The position numbers were made by a program, and so were the translations under genes. From contig NC_057919.1 in the NCBI RefSeq assembly GCF_018873765.1, forward strand, positions 60,960,484 to 61,024,483: 64,000 nt of DNA, written 5' to 3'. Source of the DNA: Telopea speciosissima (Eukaryota > Streptophyta > Magnoliopsida > Proteales > Proteaceae). Below, piece after piece: positions 25,520 through 37,374 of the stretch (position 1 is the stretch's first letter; the number at the start of each line of letters is the position of its first letter). The notes below the pieces were generated by a model. That model did not search any database, was not told the DNA's origin, and saw only the letters and a list, made by a program, of their open reading frames with translations.

Positions 25520-28500
25520 CATAGTTCGAGAACTCGTTTCGTTTCGGTATTTCGAGCTGACCGAAATATCCGAAATATTCGAAAATTCGGATATTTCGGT
25601 CGAAGTATTGTATTTTTTCTGGTATGTTTCGATAGGTCATTTCGGTGGGTTTTAGGCCAAGTTAAGGCCTGAAACTTCATGGAAACCCTATTTTAGGCTG
25701 TATAAACACATTTAAATGTTCAAATTGCAAAAATAGTCACCCAAAATAGTGTTTTGGATGTGCACCATTGATTGGCAACGTATGGTCGAACTCTAATGTA
25801 TAACTTAGTTAATTACACATTTACACATACACATTGTACATTAAACAAGTAAATTGACTTGGAACTAAGTTGGAAACATAATGACTCATAAATTAAGTCA
25901 TAAATCATAATATTAAGTACATAAGACATCAAGTCAATAACAAGTTAACAAATAACTACTTAAGAGTTAAGATTTAAGAAGATGATATCAAACATTCCAA
26001 ATCACAATATGTCAATATCCCCAATTGACCCCTACAAGGCTACAAGTGAAGTAGTCAACTAGTCATCATTCATCTCAAATGTTTACAAATTTGCTAATAA
26101 TAACTACTCCGCTGTCCGGGATCAACCCCACTCATGGTTTCTTTGGAGCCGACGTGTATTGCTCTCCGATCGTAGGACAAATGCATGCCACGTTATACTC
26201 GGGAGAAGAAGCGAGTGTAGTCATCCACAGTGGCCATGTAAACTCGCATCATCAACATGCTGAAGGTAACCTATCCTAGGATATAGGTCACCAAACTGTG
26301 AAGAAGTACTACCCACTGATCCACTATGATGAGTCATATGATGGCTCTGGGAGCATGTACGGGTTGTACGGCTGCAGTTGGTGAGTTGGGTAGCTAGTGT
26401 AGGAAAAGAAGTCATCCACAAAAGACGATCCACTATATCCTTGTGAGTGGGAGTCATACTCAAAATCGGGAATGGATGGAGAAGATATAGGTTCTTTGCC
26501 CCAAGGGTACGCGCCTGAATGCCCTTCGCCACATGGATGTGAATGAGATGAACCATGCTCGATTGCTTGGAGATGGACTACCTGTCTACATGAAAAGATG
26601 GGGAACGGAAATGCTCACTCGATCTCTGTCTCTATCGCCAATACTCACCCACCAACAGAGCCGATAGGGCATCAATGTCCATAAGCTCACCGCCTACTAG
26701 TACCACTACCACGACCACCGGACGGGATCGCCACGCCGCTTTCTCGAGTAGGTCGAGGTGGACGATGTGGGTTGTGTGGGTGGTGTGGGGCGTGGGGGCA
26801 CGGATTGCCTCTTCTTGCCCTTGTACCACAAACGGGACTCGAGTTCCCTCATATGCTTTACCACCATCACCATCATCATCACGTCCATCATCACCTTCAT
26901 CATCACCTCCATCATCATCATCTCCACCACCACCATCTCCACCACCACCATCTCCACCGGATGACATAGACCAATCTTCGCCCTCCTCATCAACACCACC
27001 AAGATTGGAACGGTATGGGTGACGCGTCCCGTGCATGTACCTCACCCCAGCCCATAAAGTCATCCACATCGCCTTCTATGTGTTCGGCTATCATGGGGTC
27101 GAGTCTACCTCCAAGTTGATCTAACACGCTCACCTCTATCCTCACCCAATCAACAATAGGATCTTCATCATCGACTCCACCTGGAAAATGTCGGCGAGAT
27201 CGATATTTTCCCAGATACCCTCTTGTCCCATGCGTATGTGTTGCATCTTCAACCTCAAATTATAATGCACATACACTAAGTTAGAGAGATGTTCGTAACC
27301 CAATCTATTTCTTCTCTTGGAGTGGATGAGAGAAAATGTACTCCAATTCCGTTCACGCCGGATCCGAACATGTCCGGGAGAGAACCTTGATTGCTATTTT
27401 TCTTAAATTGTTTGCCGAACCCCCATACAACACCCACCATTCACCGCATTACAACAAAAGAAACATGTCACCTTCATTTCAAAAGAATAAGATATTGAAT
27501 TGAGTAATAACTAATAAAGTAATGACTAATGAGTACCGGCATCACCGCGTGTCCGGTCTTGTGCAGCACCGGTTCCAAAACTTCCCAATGCATCCCGAAA
27601 GTCTTCAACTATAATCATTTGGAAAATATTTAAAATTAGTAATGACTCATTACTATTTAGTATTGAATTGAGTAATTCCAAATGAATTATAACTTATAAG
27701 ACTCACCTCATTGTTGCATATCGCTGTAATTTACTATTCGCCCAACTTGGCAACTACTTCTTTGACTACGCCAATAAGACTATTATTCAACCCAAGCCTA
27801 TGATCGTATTGGTACTTGGGGTTCAAATAATATGCTGAAATTGACATTACATATTGACTAGTTAGTAATATATCCTTCAAATTAACTTTAAAAGATGTAA
27901 TTGCATAAAAACAAAGAGTGTACACTTCTCAACCTTATGCAGTGGATGCATAAGTTGATTTTCCCAGCGCTCCTTGATAATTTTGAGAAAGTGTTTGTTA
28001 CCTCGTGGATTTGCATTGTAAACATCTTCATTCATCAAGTCTATAGTAGCATATAGATGTGGCATGGTTGGTCCCTTGATAGCAGAATCAACTATATGCA
28101 AAACCTTGACCATTGGGTCCAGGTTGTACCATTTTATGCAACTTAGACCAAAAGTCATCCCGATGAAATTGTAGCTTGTGCTTCCTACCACCATGGGTAT
28201 TGGACCCATTCCAGTTGAACCAGTCTTCAAGCAAACATTGATCTCACCCGGACTTCTTGGTCTCTATACTCTTGAGTGCAATGTAGTTGGTGGCGAATCT
28301 AGTTATGCCTGGCCTCACTAAGTCACCCCCACACTTCTCCCTCAAGAGGTTTAGTGCAAACCCATGGTTGTAGACAAAGTTGGTCATTTGCCTTGCCTTT
28401 TCCACAACATGTTGTACCAATTTGATCTTTCTCATGTCCTTCAACATGAGGTCTATACAATGGGCAGCACATGGAGTCCAAAACAACCGGTACTTATTGT

Positions 28501-30766
28501 TTTGCATCAACCTCTCACCGCACTCTCCGTAGTTGTTTCGCACTGTCCGTTACAATTTGGACAACGTTCCCACTCCTACATCTTCTACCACTTCCTTCAA
28601 GAATTTGTAGATATACTTTGCTTCCTTTTTCTCCTTGGATGCATCAACAGACTTGAAAGATTGTCCTCCCATCACAATACACTATAAAGTTGATGATGGA
28701 CTTTCTTGTAGGACTAGTCCAACCATCACACATTATGGTCACCCCATAGTTCTTCCACAGCCCCCTCATTTCATTGATGTAGTCTTCAAGCTCTTTCTTC
28801 GTTGGGGCAAATACACATTCATAATCTCATATGGGGTGGGCCCCTTATACCTGGGCCAGCCTCAACAATGGAATCTATCATAGTCCGATAAAAGGGGCCT
28901 TGTCTTGTGTTTCTTGGGATGGTATGGTATAACATCCACTTAGCTAAAGATTCTTTCACCATCCCCTTGATTTTTCCATGCTCCCTTGATTTTTGGTTGT
29001 TTGTTGCCTTTCTTTCTATAAACACCAGGTGCTTGGTGAAGTTGGTCATCTTGTGGTGGTGGAGGCGGAGGGTAGCTGCCCTCGTACTCGTGATCTCCTA
29101 AAGGGATTAGGCAACCCACCTCCTCCACTTGTACCGCTCCTCCACCGCCACTAGCACCTGACTCTAGAGGTACTAGCTCCTCCACTACCACCTACTCTCT
29201 ATCTCTCGACTCTCTCCCGATCCTCATGATAACGGCTTTGCTCATCATCTATGCTCGTCTCCAATCCCTAGCCTCTTGCTCGGTCTCTATATCATCGGGA
29301 ACAAAGACTTCATTATCACATCATCATCATCATCACGATGGCTTGATTGGCCTCTGCCGTACACCTCACTGCTTCCTCAAGATCTAGTTTTGCCTTCGCC
29401 TCCGAGCCTTCCTCTTACTCCCTCCCTTCATGTAATCAATGACAGCCCTAGATACCTCCACAGAGACCATATGACATGCGACCACTTCGGGAGAATTCCC
29501 CTAGATGTTGTTCGAGTCTAGTGGCACCACCTCCCAAAACTGCATGTGACAATAGTTGCATTGGGATTTTCTTTTATCCCCATCAATTGGAGTGCTATGC
29601 AACCATGCAATGTCACCCCTAGTGCACTTGGGTGTGCTCCCTTCCTCTCGGGTCGGGCCGGCCGCCTCGCCCCTCGCTGCCTCTGGCTCGTCGTTTACCA
29701 CGGTTTGTCATAATCGGACTAGTTTTCTTGTTGCATGAATAAAAGACAATTCATTAATCATCAAGCACATCAATTCTTTTAGTTTAAATGTTTAAGAATT
29801 AAGATTTAAGAGCACTAACACAAGTATATAAGTATATAACTATTTAGTATTTTTCCCCTAACCCTCATATTTTTCTCATATTTAAAAATAATTTTCAAAT
29901 AAATACTGGCCTAGCACAACAAAATCGAAAAGATATGTAAATGAGCAGCAAATAAGAAGTATGTACAATTTACTTTTATATTTTTCAGTAATTTTAAAAC
30001 AAAAACCTCATTTTTTCTTATTTTTTGCTATTTTTTTGAATTTTTTAAATATTTTTTATAATTTTAAAAAATTAAAATAATTAATTATTGGCAGAAAAAT
30101 ATTTTTGATATCATGAGGCCATAGATCGGCCAATGGTGTCTAACATATATTTAATTCATCACCATACAATATACATAACCCCTATTATTTTTTGATTTTT
30201 GTTGTAAATAAATCCAATTTTTGAAGTAGAAAATAAATAAATAATATATATACCAAAAAAAAATTTCGACACCGTGAAGTCGTAGATCGGCTTCCGGTGT
30301 CTAACATATATTTATTTCATCATAAACAAACATGTTGATCAAGCATTTCCCTAAAAAAAATTAATTTTGAGAATATGGTTTTACCTGGAATAGTGGAAAG
30401 GTTTCACAGATGTGCTAAGAAGTTTGTTCTCCAAGTGATTCCGGCGTAGATGCGGCAAGGATTCAAGTGGGAAGTGGAAGATTGAAGAAGAAATGAGCAA
30501 AAACCTTCAAAAACCAAGCAAAAGAGGAAAAATGCTCTCTGTTTTTCAGTCTCGGTTGAAATTTCGACCGAGACTATCGAAACATGGTATTTTATATAAA
30601 GCATTTTCTCGAGATCTTCGAAATCTTGCGAGATTTTGAAAAAATCTCGATATCTCGAGAATTTCGATCGAAATTTTGTATTTTTTTTATTCGAGGGGTC
30701 ATTTCGTTTCGAGGGGGTCGAAATTCTCGAAATCTAGATCGAGATTTCGCGAGATTTTGAACTATG
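25520..30766 (-). mobile_element. hAT transposon, nearly complete (5247 bp)
   Basis: The ends CATAGTTCGAGAACTCG and GCGAGATTTTGAACTATG are imperfect terminal inverted repeats. An 8-bp duplication flanks it: GATTATTG at 25512-25519 and GATTATCG at 30767-30774. Subterminal regions are dense in TTTCG/CGAAA motifs such as ATTTCGGTCGAA and GATCGAAATTTTG, likely transposase binding sites. A BED/DUF659/hAT-dimerisation transposase gene lies on the minus strand. One substitution in the duplication indicates some age. Confidence 0.93.
26324..29701 (-). pseudogene. hAT transposase (BED finger, DUF659, dimerisation domain), frameshifted
   Basis: Reading downwards from 29701: a BED-type zinc finger with RKSQCNYCHMQFWEV (about 29555); a Ser/Glu-rich linker; DUF659 beginning near 29000 with TIPRNTRQGPFYRTMIDSIV and AGPGIRGPPHM; then CDGWTSPTRKSIINF (about 28720); LFWTPCAAHCIDLMLKDMRK (about 28470) and DLVRPGITRFATNYIALKSI (about 28280). 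The hAT dimerisation region with ERNWSTFSLIHSKRRNRLGY is at 27350-27280. An acidic Gly/Asp run at about 26960-26860 (encoded by CAC/CAT-type repeats) is followed by a C-terminal tail ending LPEPSYDSS at a TAG (26324-26326). At least two frameshifts break the DUF659 part (about 28640 and 28535). Introns are likely at 27430-27870. No ATG was confirmed for the 5' end. Inactive as assembled. Confidence 0.85.
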
Positions 30767-30774
30767 GATTATCG

Positions 30775-32196
30775 CTAAAATTCTTGGACATTGATCGGAA
30801 GAACAGAATCCTTTACTTACCAAAAAAATTGGGATTTTCCCTTGAAATTTTTTTTTTCCCCCCTACTTGAGAGGGGGTGGGGGAGGAATAAAGCGCCAAT
30901 TCAGGAAACCCAATCAAAACTATTGAATGTCCAGTTTTTGAATCGAAGTGGAGCATGGGAAGAGGCACCAATAAGGGGTAGAGGGAGGGGAGTGATGCAA
31001 ACAAATGCTTTGGCAAGCAATATGCTAGCCACAAGCTTCACAAGAGGGCTGGTTCACTTCATCAACTGGTGGACCAACCCAATTGACAGTAGGGCCAACC
31101 AGCCTAGCTGAGTAGCCCACATGGACTGGAGTATTGGGTCTCTCAACCCAAAATTGTGGGAGCAGTTTTGTCATTTTTCTTGTTTCTTCAGCTGCATCGA
31201 TGGAGACTCTTAATATAGTGGGACCACAAATTATATGGATCAGCTGGTGCTTCTAGAAGATTGAAGACTAAGTTAGTTTCCATTTTGACAAGGATATAGC
31301 TTCTATTTTTCTTGGTTACTTGTTTCTAATTTAGAGTTTCTATTTTAGGAACCCTGCCAAGTTTGAATTTCTATTTTAGTCACTTTCTAATTCTTTGTAA
31401 CTCAAGTCTCAAGTCTATAAGGGATGTTCTAATTTATTGTTTCTATTTTTGGGCTCAACACTTGAGCTTATATAATGTACTGCCCTAAGAGGCCACCCCA
31501 TGATTTATGTTAATGAATTAAAATTGCTTTTATGCTACTTTATGTCCTGGTGAGAGGATGAGAGGCTGAGAGAGCTGACCCTATCCCCCTTTTTTATTTC
31601 CATCTTTTTTGTTCTTCTTCTTCCAATCGATTCCCCAACCTGCTGCTGCTATTATGAAACTGCAATCTGCTGCTGCAACTACATCTTTGAAGACCTGAAT
31701 CGATCCATAATCATCAACAAGTACTGCTGCTGCTGCACACAATCATAAGAGTGAAACACCCTTGCAGTTCTAGTTTCCCGATCTAGTTCTGCTGCAACTT
31801 CAGGCTTTGATAACTCAACAACCAGCCATTAGAATTGACTGATTTTTGGAGCACAGACCCACCTCAGCATCCTCTCCACTTTACTCAAGTTGGGAACCAT
31901 TCCTGCTGCTGGTTTGCAAGTTACAGACCTCTTTCTATTTTCTGTCTTAACCTTCTAATTCGGTACTCTGCCCTTATCTTCTTATCGGGCCATCAGGAAT
32001 TCAGGATTAGCCCCCTTTTGGAGGAGTAGTCTGCCTTGTTGAGACCCACACGACCTGAGTCTAAGGTCCACCACTTGGCTGAGCATCGAGGTTCTACTGC
32101 ACCTTTTAATTCTGAGTTTTATAGCCTTGACTGGGTCTGCAGTTTGGGAATTAGTTGTTGTTTGAATTTCATTGCATTGTGGGTATTGTTGGGTTT
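30775..32196. other. Spacer, possible solo LTR or promoter-like region
   Basis: No coding domain was recognised. A TATATAATG at about 31468-31476 precedes a transcript-like stretch, and a TGATGCAAAC at about 30992 could be an LTR start. No matching partner, polypurine tract or target duplication was found, so the LTR idea is unproven. CTGCTGCT-rich segments occur at 31640-31740. Confidence 0.25.
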
Positions 32197-32204
32197 AGTT
32201 TATC

Positions 32205-33624
32205 CATAGTTGTCAAGGCGTCGCCTAGGCGCCGCCTTGGCATCCAAGCGGGAATCCAAGGGCTAAGCTATGGTATGCTTAATGAGAGTCACGAAAGGCG
32301 TCCGCCTTGACCAACTAGGCGTCGCCAAGGCGGTTAAAGCAACGCCTTGGTGTGCCATGTGGTCAAGTTGGCCGCCTCTCTTGAGTGTGGTTTTTTTTGC
32401 ATGCATTATTCCTTTATTCTGTTTCTAAACTTTTTATTTGTTGATGTAAAAGTATTTCGTGTAATGCTGCTACATGGGATCATACAAAACTGAAATCCCT
32501 AAAGAGCTAGAAGTTAAAAACCTAAAACTCCTCAAAAAGTAAAAAAAAAAAAAAAAGTAAAAATCCTTGACCAGTTTTTTCTCTCTGCGAAATCTGCGCA
32601 AACGAAGGCGGCAAAGCTTCTTCCTAGTTCCTCTTTTCCGGCACTATTCCGGCAACTAGACTTAGACGAAGGCGGCAAAGCTTTTTCCATCTCCGGCAAG
32701 GTAAGCTTCTTCCAACTCCATAGTTGTCTTCTTCTTCTTCTACTCTGTTTTTTTTTTTTTTTTGGTGTCACCTGCCGCTGCTTCTCTTTTTCTTTTTTGC
32801 TTGGAATGCTTGGATAGCTGCTTTGCTTCTTCTGCTTCTTCTTCTCGGTGCTTTTTTTTTTGCTTGAATGCTTGGTTAACTTCTCTTCTTCTTCTCTGTA
32901 GTTTGTAACGCATGCTGCTGCTTCTCTTTTTCATTTTTGCTTGGATAGCTGCTCTGCTTCTTCTTCTCTTTAACGCACTAATCTGCTGCTGCTTCTCTGT
33001 TTTTTATTTTTTATTTTTGCTTGAATGCTTGGTTAACTGCTCTTCTTCTTCTCTGTAGTTTGTAACACATGCTGATGCTGCTGCTGCTTCTTTGTTTTTT
33101 TTCCTTTGCATAACTGCTGCTGCTTCTTCTCTGGTTTGTGTGTTTTTTTTTTTTTTGTTTGTTACTTTGTTGAACTGCTGCTTCTTCTTCTTCTCTGTAG
33201 TACTAACACCTGCTGCAACTATGTCTTTTATGAAATGATAATAATAGTTAGTTTTTTATCTAAGACTTAGTGATTATTGATTAGTGATTAACTTATTAAT
33301 AAATAAGAGAATGCTGATTTTTCATTTGTGACTTGGTGTTATTTCTTTTGGATTTTTAATTAATTTATGATGTTTGATTATTCTATATTTTAATGTATCA
33401 TGTATGATTTTTCATTTTGATGACTTGAGGTGGCTTAATTTTAAATTTTAATGATATAAGGTGCATCATGCCATCATGTATTGAGTGTTTGGGGTGGGGG
33501 GAGGGGGAAAACTAACACTAGACTGCCTTTACCGCTTAGGCGCCGCTTAGGCGACCGCTTTACTGCTTAAGCGCTTAGACATGCCTCCACCGCCTTGGAC
33601 CGCCATGCCACTGTGACAACTATG
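32205..33624. mobile_element. Non-autonomous hAT element (1420 bp)
   Basis: The ends CATAGTTGTCAAGGCGTCGC and TGTGACAACTATG are terminal inverted repeats. The subterminal zones are rich in AGGCG/CGCCT on both sides (GTCGCCTAGGCGCCGCC; CCGCTTAGGCGCCGCTTAGG). The 8-bp duplication is AGTTTATC (32197-32204) and AGGTTATC (33625-33632), one mismatch. No transposase was seen inside. Its end sequence CATAGTT is shared with the autonomous hAT at 25520, which could have mobilised it. Confidence 0.85.
32770..33200. repeat. Degenerate tandem repeats inside the hAT element
   Basis: Three or four imperfect copies of a unit containing TTGCTTGAATGCTTGGTTAA, (CTT)n, CTGTAGTTTGTAACRCATG and (CTG)n. Periods vary. 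T-rich runs separate the copies. Local lysine/arginine-rich ORFs on the minus strand are artefacts of this composition. Confidence 0.7.
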
Positions 33625-33632
33625 AGGTTATC

Positions 33633-34872
33633 TGATTATCTCTAATCTAGCCTTACATTCGGGAGAGGGAGAGGGAGAGGGAGAGCCGGAGGGGAATGGA
33701 TGGGAAGAGGGAGAGGGGACCGTTGCAGCAGCTGTGGTTGGTGGGTGGGGTGATGCAACAACAGCAGAAACAAATGGTTGAGATGTATTACATCTCATCC
33801 GACGGTCAATAAATGCTGGTATATAAGATTCTATTACACCCTGCGCTAAGTGTGTACATCATTTTCCCTTATAAGAGATAGAAAATCTTACCAACAATAA
33901 AAATCTTACTTGCCTCTTTTAAAGACATAATAAGGCTAGACATCTTTAATTAACTGGTGAGATCCACTGATCCACATGCTATTAAATAAAAGGACTTCTA
34001 AAGATAAAACCAACCACATGTCCAGACTTTTTTAAAGGAAAAAAAACTGAAAGGTTCCCCTTTTACTGAAAGAAACTTAACCGAAATCAAACCAAGTAAA
34101 CCTCTCCAGTGACTGCTTGCTTTGGCTTGAAAAATAAGTTCTTGTGGGCTCTGGATCTGTAGCTGAGCCTACTTGGCTTATTGACCTTGGGCCTGGGCCT
34201 CCATAAAGGGCTATTGCTCGAGCCAATTGATGGCTGCTGCATCAAAATGCAAAGTAGACAGAATAAGAAAAAGAGGAAACTTATTTGTAGTAATGCATTT
34301 TAGAGAATTGAACAAGAAAGAGAGAGGTACGGGATTGTTTACAACAAACTATTTTTAGGTTGGGCCATTAAAACCGCTATTGGAATTAAAACCATTATCT
34401 TAACCATAAAGAAAACCATAATGTAAATGTCCGAACTACATTCATACAAACTACATAGACCATGACTGGCCTACTTCTCAAACTACATTCATACTTGTCC
34501 AAACAATGTGAAACGATTGTTCATTGTTCCAGTTTTGGAAAATATTGTTGTGACAAAATCTAGTGGAGAAGAAGTTGTAGCCTTACTTTTTGCCCTGTTA
34601 GGATAACACACTTTTTCTTTCCAATGGGGGTAAATCCAGTCATTTCACATAAGACATTGACAAGTCATAATGATAAGTCACTTTCAACTTGTATCGAAAA
34701 CTCCTTTTATCCTTCCTTAAATAATTTTTTGAAATAAGACAAGGGGCAATCAAAAGAAGGTTACAACTTATCAGTTCACGACTTTTGTGACAACAAGTTG
34801 CATCCTTTAGTTTTTTGACATCGTTATATATTGTGCAGGGCTTTTGTTCCTCCACCCACGTCTCTACTCCGG
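33633..34872. other. Intergenic with (GGGAGA)n
   Basis: A GGGAGA microsatellite lies at about 33660-33685. No protein or RNA gene was recognised in the remainder. Confidence 0.4.
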
Positions 34873-35014
34873 CATAGTTGTCAAGGCGTCGCCTAGGCGT
34901 CCAGGCACCTTGGCCGACTTGGGCGCCTTGGTCGTCTTGACTGCCTACTTGGTGTCGCTTTGATTTTTGACCCTCTCCAGCGCTTTGGGTCGCCTAGACG
35001 CTGTAACAACTATG
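34873..35014. mobile_element. MITE related to the hAT at 32205 (142 bp)
   Basis: Opens CATAGTTGTCAAGGCGTCGC, identical over its first 20 bases to the 1420-bp element at 32205. Closes CGCCTAGACG then CTGTAACAACTATG. The flanking 8 bp no longer match convincingly. It is a deletion derivative of the same family. Confidence 0.8.
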
Positions 35015-35511
35015 CTCCTTCCACGGATTTCCAGCTTGATCTAGCACGAACTAATGTATTTATGACAGTATCTCCCAAACGGCTGCCTTTGGAAGCATTT
35101 GCAATCATAGGACCACAATGAATTAGTAAGGTCTCTTAGATTTATGGATGCTTACTGAGATGTTGTAGTGGTAACTTAGATGCTTACTAATATATTCTAG
35201 TGGATGCTTAATATTTGTTATAATGTTGGTTGGTATGACTGCTAAAATATCTATGTATCTATGTTCCATGTAGATATAGTTGGTGGTATAGTGTCAAACT
35301 TTACTTTTGGACTAAATGTGTGGTTTGTACTTTTGGACCAAGTTAGATAGCCTTTTTCTTCTTTCCTTTAAATTTGTCTTTATTTTAAGGATCGTGCAAC
35401 AAAATGATAGGGATGATGGTTGGTATTCTTAGTTTTATTAATATGTCCCTCACAGAATGTATATAGTGAAGTGTCCAGTGTGGTCCCAAATTTCAATTTT
35501 AGCATTAGATA
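35015..35511. other. Intergenic, nothing recognised
   Basis: AT-rich sequence with short direct repeats such as GATGCTTACT (about 35150-35205). No gene was recognised. Confidence 0.35.
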
Positions 35512-35703
35512 TAAAGGGATAAGGAATGCCACCCAGTCGTGCAGCGCACACCGCCCTTGTGCCCAGAAATAGGGGTGCACAAAATGACCACCGCACCCCT
35601 GATCATTCCAGTCTTTCCAGGGGGTGCGGCGGTCATTTTGCGTGCCCCTATGTTTGGACGTAGGGGCGGTGTGCGCTGCGCGATCGGGTGGCGTTTTTTC
35701 TCC
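35512..35703. mobile_element. Foldback MITE with long GC-rich arms (about 190 bp)
   Basis: The left arm contains GCCACCCAGTCGTGCAGCGC, CACACCGCCC, ATAGGGGTGCAC and AAAATGACCACCGCACCCC. The right arm contains the reverse order: GGGGTGCGGCGGTCATTTT, GTGCCCCTAT, GGGGCGGTGTGCGCTGCGCG and GGGTGGCGTT. Most of the element can fold into one long hairpin around CATTCCAGTC. A weak relative is at 53575-53655. Confidence 0.8.
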
Positions 35704-36924
35704 CATATATAACATATGGCCTCGATATAGTAAAATATAGTATTAACTATTAAGTGAATAAACTTTAGAATCTACAAATTAGATGTCACTTTTGTGAAAT
35801 AATTAGTATAAAATATAATTTATTAAAAGTAATTGAATAATATTTTTGGGTCTTACATGGTCTGTTTTTTTTTTTGTTTTTGGTGGAGGGGGAGGGGGGA
35901 GGTCCGAAGTCCTTGTATTTTTATGGAGTAATAGTATTCTTGTAATTATAATATGGCTTAGCAAAATTTTCTTATCAATCACAAATCTGAATATCCAAGC
36001 ATACTATTGGGTGATAAAGTGCAACTTTGTCAAGTTAACCAAACAAGCATTGCTTTCGAGTGGGGCCCGCCTGATTGCTAGCTGGAGCTCAATGTGCAAG
36101 TGTAGCCTTGGTAATGTGAGGCGCCATTAATTTATGCAATTCCATCTGAATTTGAATTTATTTGAATTGGTTTAGTGAGTCCGCTTATGGTTTTAGGAAT
36201 AAGTTTCAGATCGGGCATATTGGCCAATCTGTGGCAGTATTGGGCATATTTGATTGGTACGTTATTAAACCCTAGATTTTTGGTGAAATTTTTTTTATCT
36301 AGTAGTTTTGGTTTCGGTATCGGTTTCGCACTGTGAAATACATCCATGTGGGCGCTTGAGCAAATAAATCTGAATCGGTCGGTTGAATCAGACAATTTGA
36401 ATCGGAATTGGTCCTGACCGATCCATCCGTTTCCGACTGATTCCAGCTGATTCACATTTTGGCATTGACTGACTCAATCTCTGATTCTCATTTTCATTAC
36501 TTTGCTGAAAGCGAATTGTGCTCATTTTTTTTTGATGGAAGACTCTGCTCCTCTTTCCTAAGTTGTATTTTTTTCCTTGTCACATCACAGCACTAAAAAA
36601 TCAGCTCCAGTTGATCCTGATTTTGGCTGAATCATGTATGGATTCTAGGTTTAAGGCAGAATCCAATCCAGTCCAGTTGGTTGTGGCTGGGTCGACGCAT
36701 AAGGGATATTGTTTGTTACATGTTCGTAGAAATGTTTGTATGGGTTTGAATCATGAATGATTGCTGGGCAACTAAATGGACGACTCAATTTCACGTCCAG
36801 TTTAGCTTCATTGTGATAATGCTTATGGCTGATGGAGTCGATACAAATCTTGGGATCAAACATTCTGACCCAACCCTCTTGTTTGTTTCTAGGTTATTAA
36901 TAACTGCAACAAACAGTAACAAGA
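35704..36924. other. Intergenic / 5' region of the SOSS-B-like gene
   Basis: A repeat-like stretch with GAATCGGTCGG/GACCGATCC motifs lies at about 36340-36470. Just before the gene, TTGTTTGTTTCTAG at about 36880-36893 looks like a splice acceptor, implying a 5' UTR intron. No other gene was recognised. Confidence 0.35.
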
Positions 36925-37374
36925 ATGGCCTCATCATCGTCAATCACTCTGAAAGACATGATCCCTGCAGCGGAGAATAACATAAACACAAGATTTATAT
37001 TGCTGGAGAAGCGCAACACTTCAACAAGAACTATGGGAAGTCAAGGTAAGCAAAACAGAGCATGCTTGGCACTAGTGGCGGATGAGACTGCAGCGGTTCA
37101 CTTCCAGCTGTGGGGAGAAGAGTGTGACGCCTTTGAGGCGGGGGACATCATCCGCTTGACCAACGGCATCTTCTCATACGATCGGAGCAAGCAAGTGGTG
37201 CTGAGAGCTGGGAAGAGGGGGAAGGCCGAGAAGGTAGGAGAGTTCACTTTGGCATTCGTCGAGACTCCCAACATGAGTGAAATACTTTGGGGTCGCGACC
37301 CCAATAACCCCAAGCGTTTAGTGCAGGAGACTGTGATCTCTCCTTACTCCCGCATTTTCCCGCCACACCAATAA
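36925..37374 (+). CDS. SOSS complex subunit B-like OB-fold ssDNA-binding protein
   Basis: A 149-residue intact frame. It begins MASSSSITLKDMIPAAENN and contains the OB-fold core of the SOSS-B/hSSB family: NTRFILLEKRNT, then ACLALVADETAAVHFQLWGE (about residues 46-65), GDIIRLTNGIFSYDRSKQVV and LRAGKRGKAEKVGEFTLAFV, and the tail FVETPNMSEILWGRDPNNP ending SRIFPP. In animals SOSS-B binds single-stranded DNA in double-strand break repair; plant homologues are assigned by similarity and act presumably in the nucleus. The length is normal for plants. The coding region is uninterrupted, and a splice acceptor just upstream suggests an intron in the 5' UTR rather than a retrocopy. No stop or frameshift was seen, so it is probably functional. 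Confidence 0.88.
   Translation: MASSSSITLKDMIPAAENNINTRFILLEKRNTSTRTMGSQGKQNRACLALVADETAAVHFQLWGEECDAFEAGDIIRLTNGIFSYDRSKQVVLRAGKRGKAEKVGEFTLAFVETPNMSEILWGRDPNNPKRLVQETVISPYSRIFPPHQ

Noticed and set aside
26675-27022. Plus-strand Ser/Pro-rich and His-rich frames
   Set aside because: Antisense of the hAT transposase tail and its CAC/CAT microsatellite; no independent support.
30992-32090. Solo LTR between the two hAT elements
   Set aside because: A TATA-like box and TG start exist, but no partner LTR, primer site or duplication was found.
32532-32934. Lys/Arg-rich minus-strand frames
   Set aside because: Produced by T-rich and CTT/CTG repeats inside the non-autonomous hAT element.
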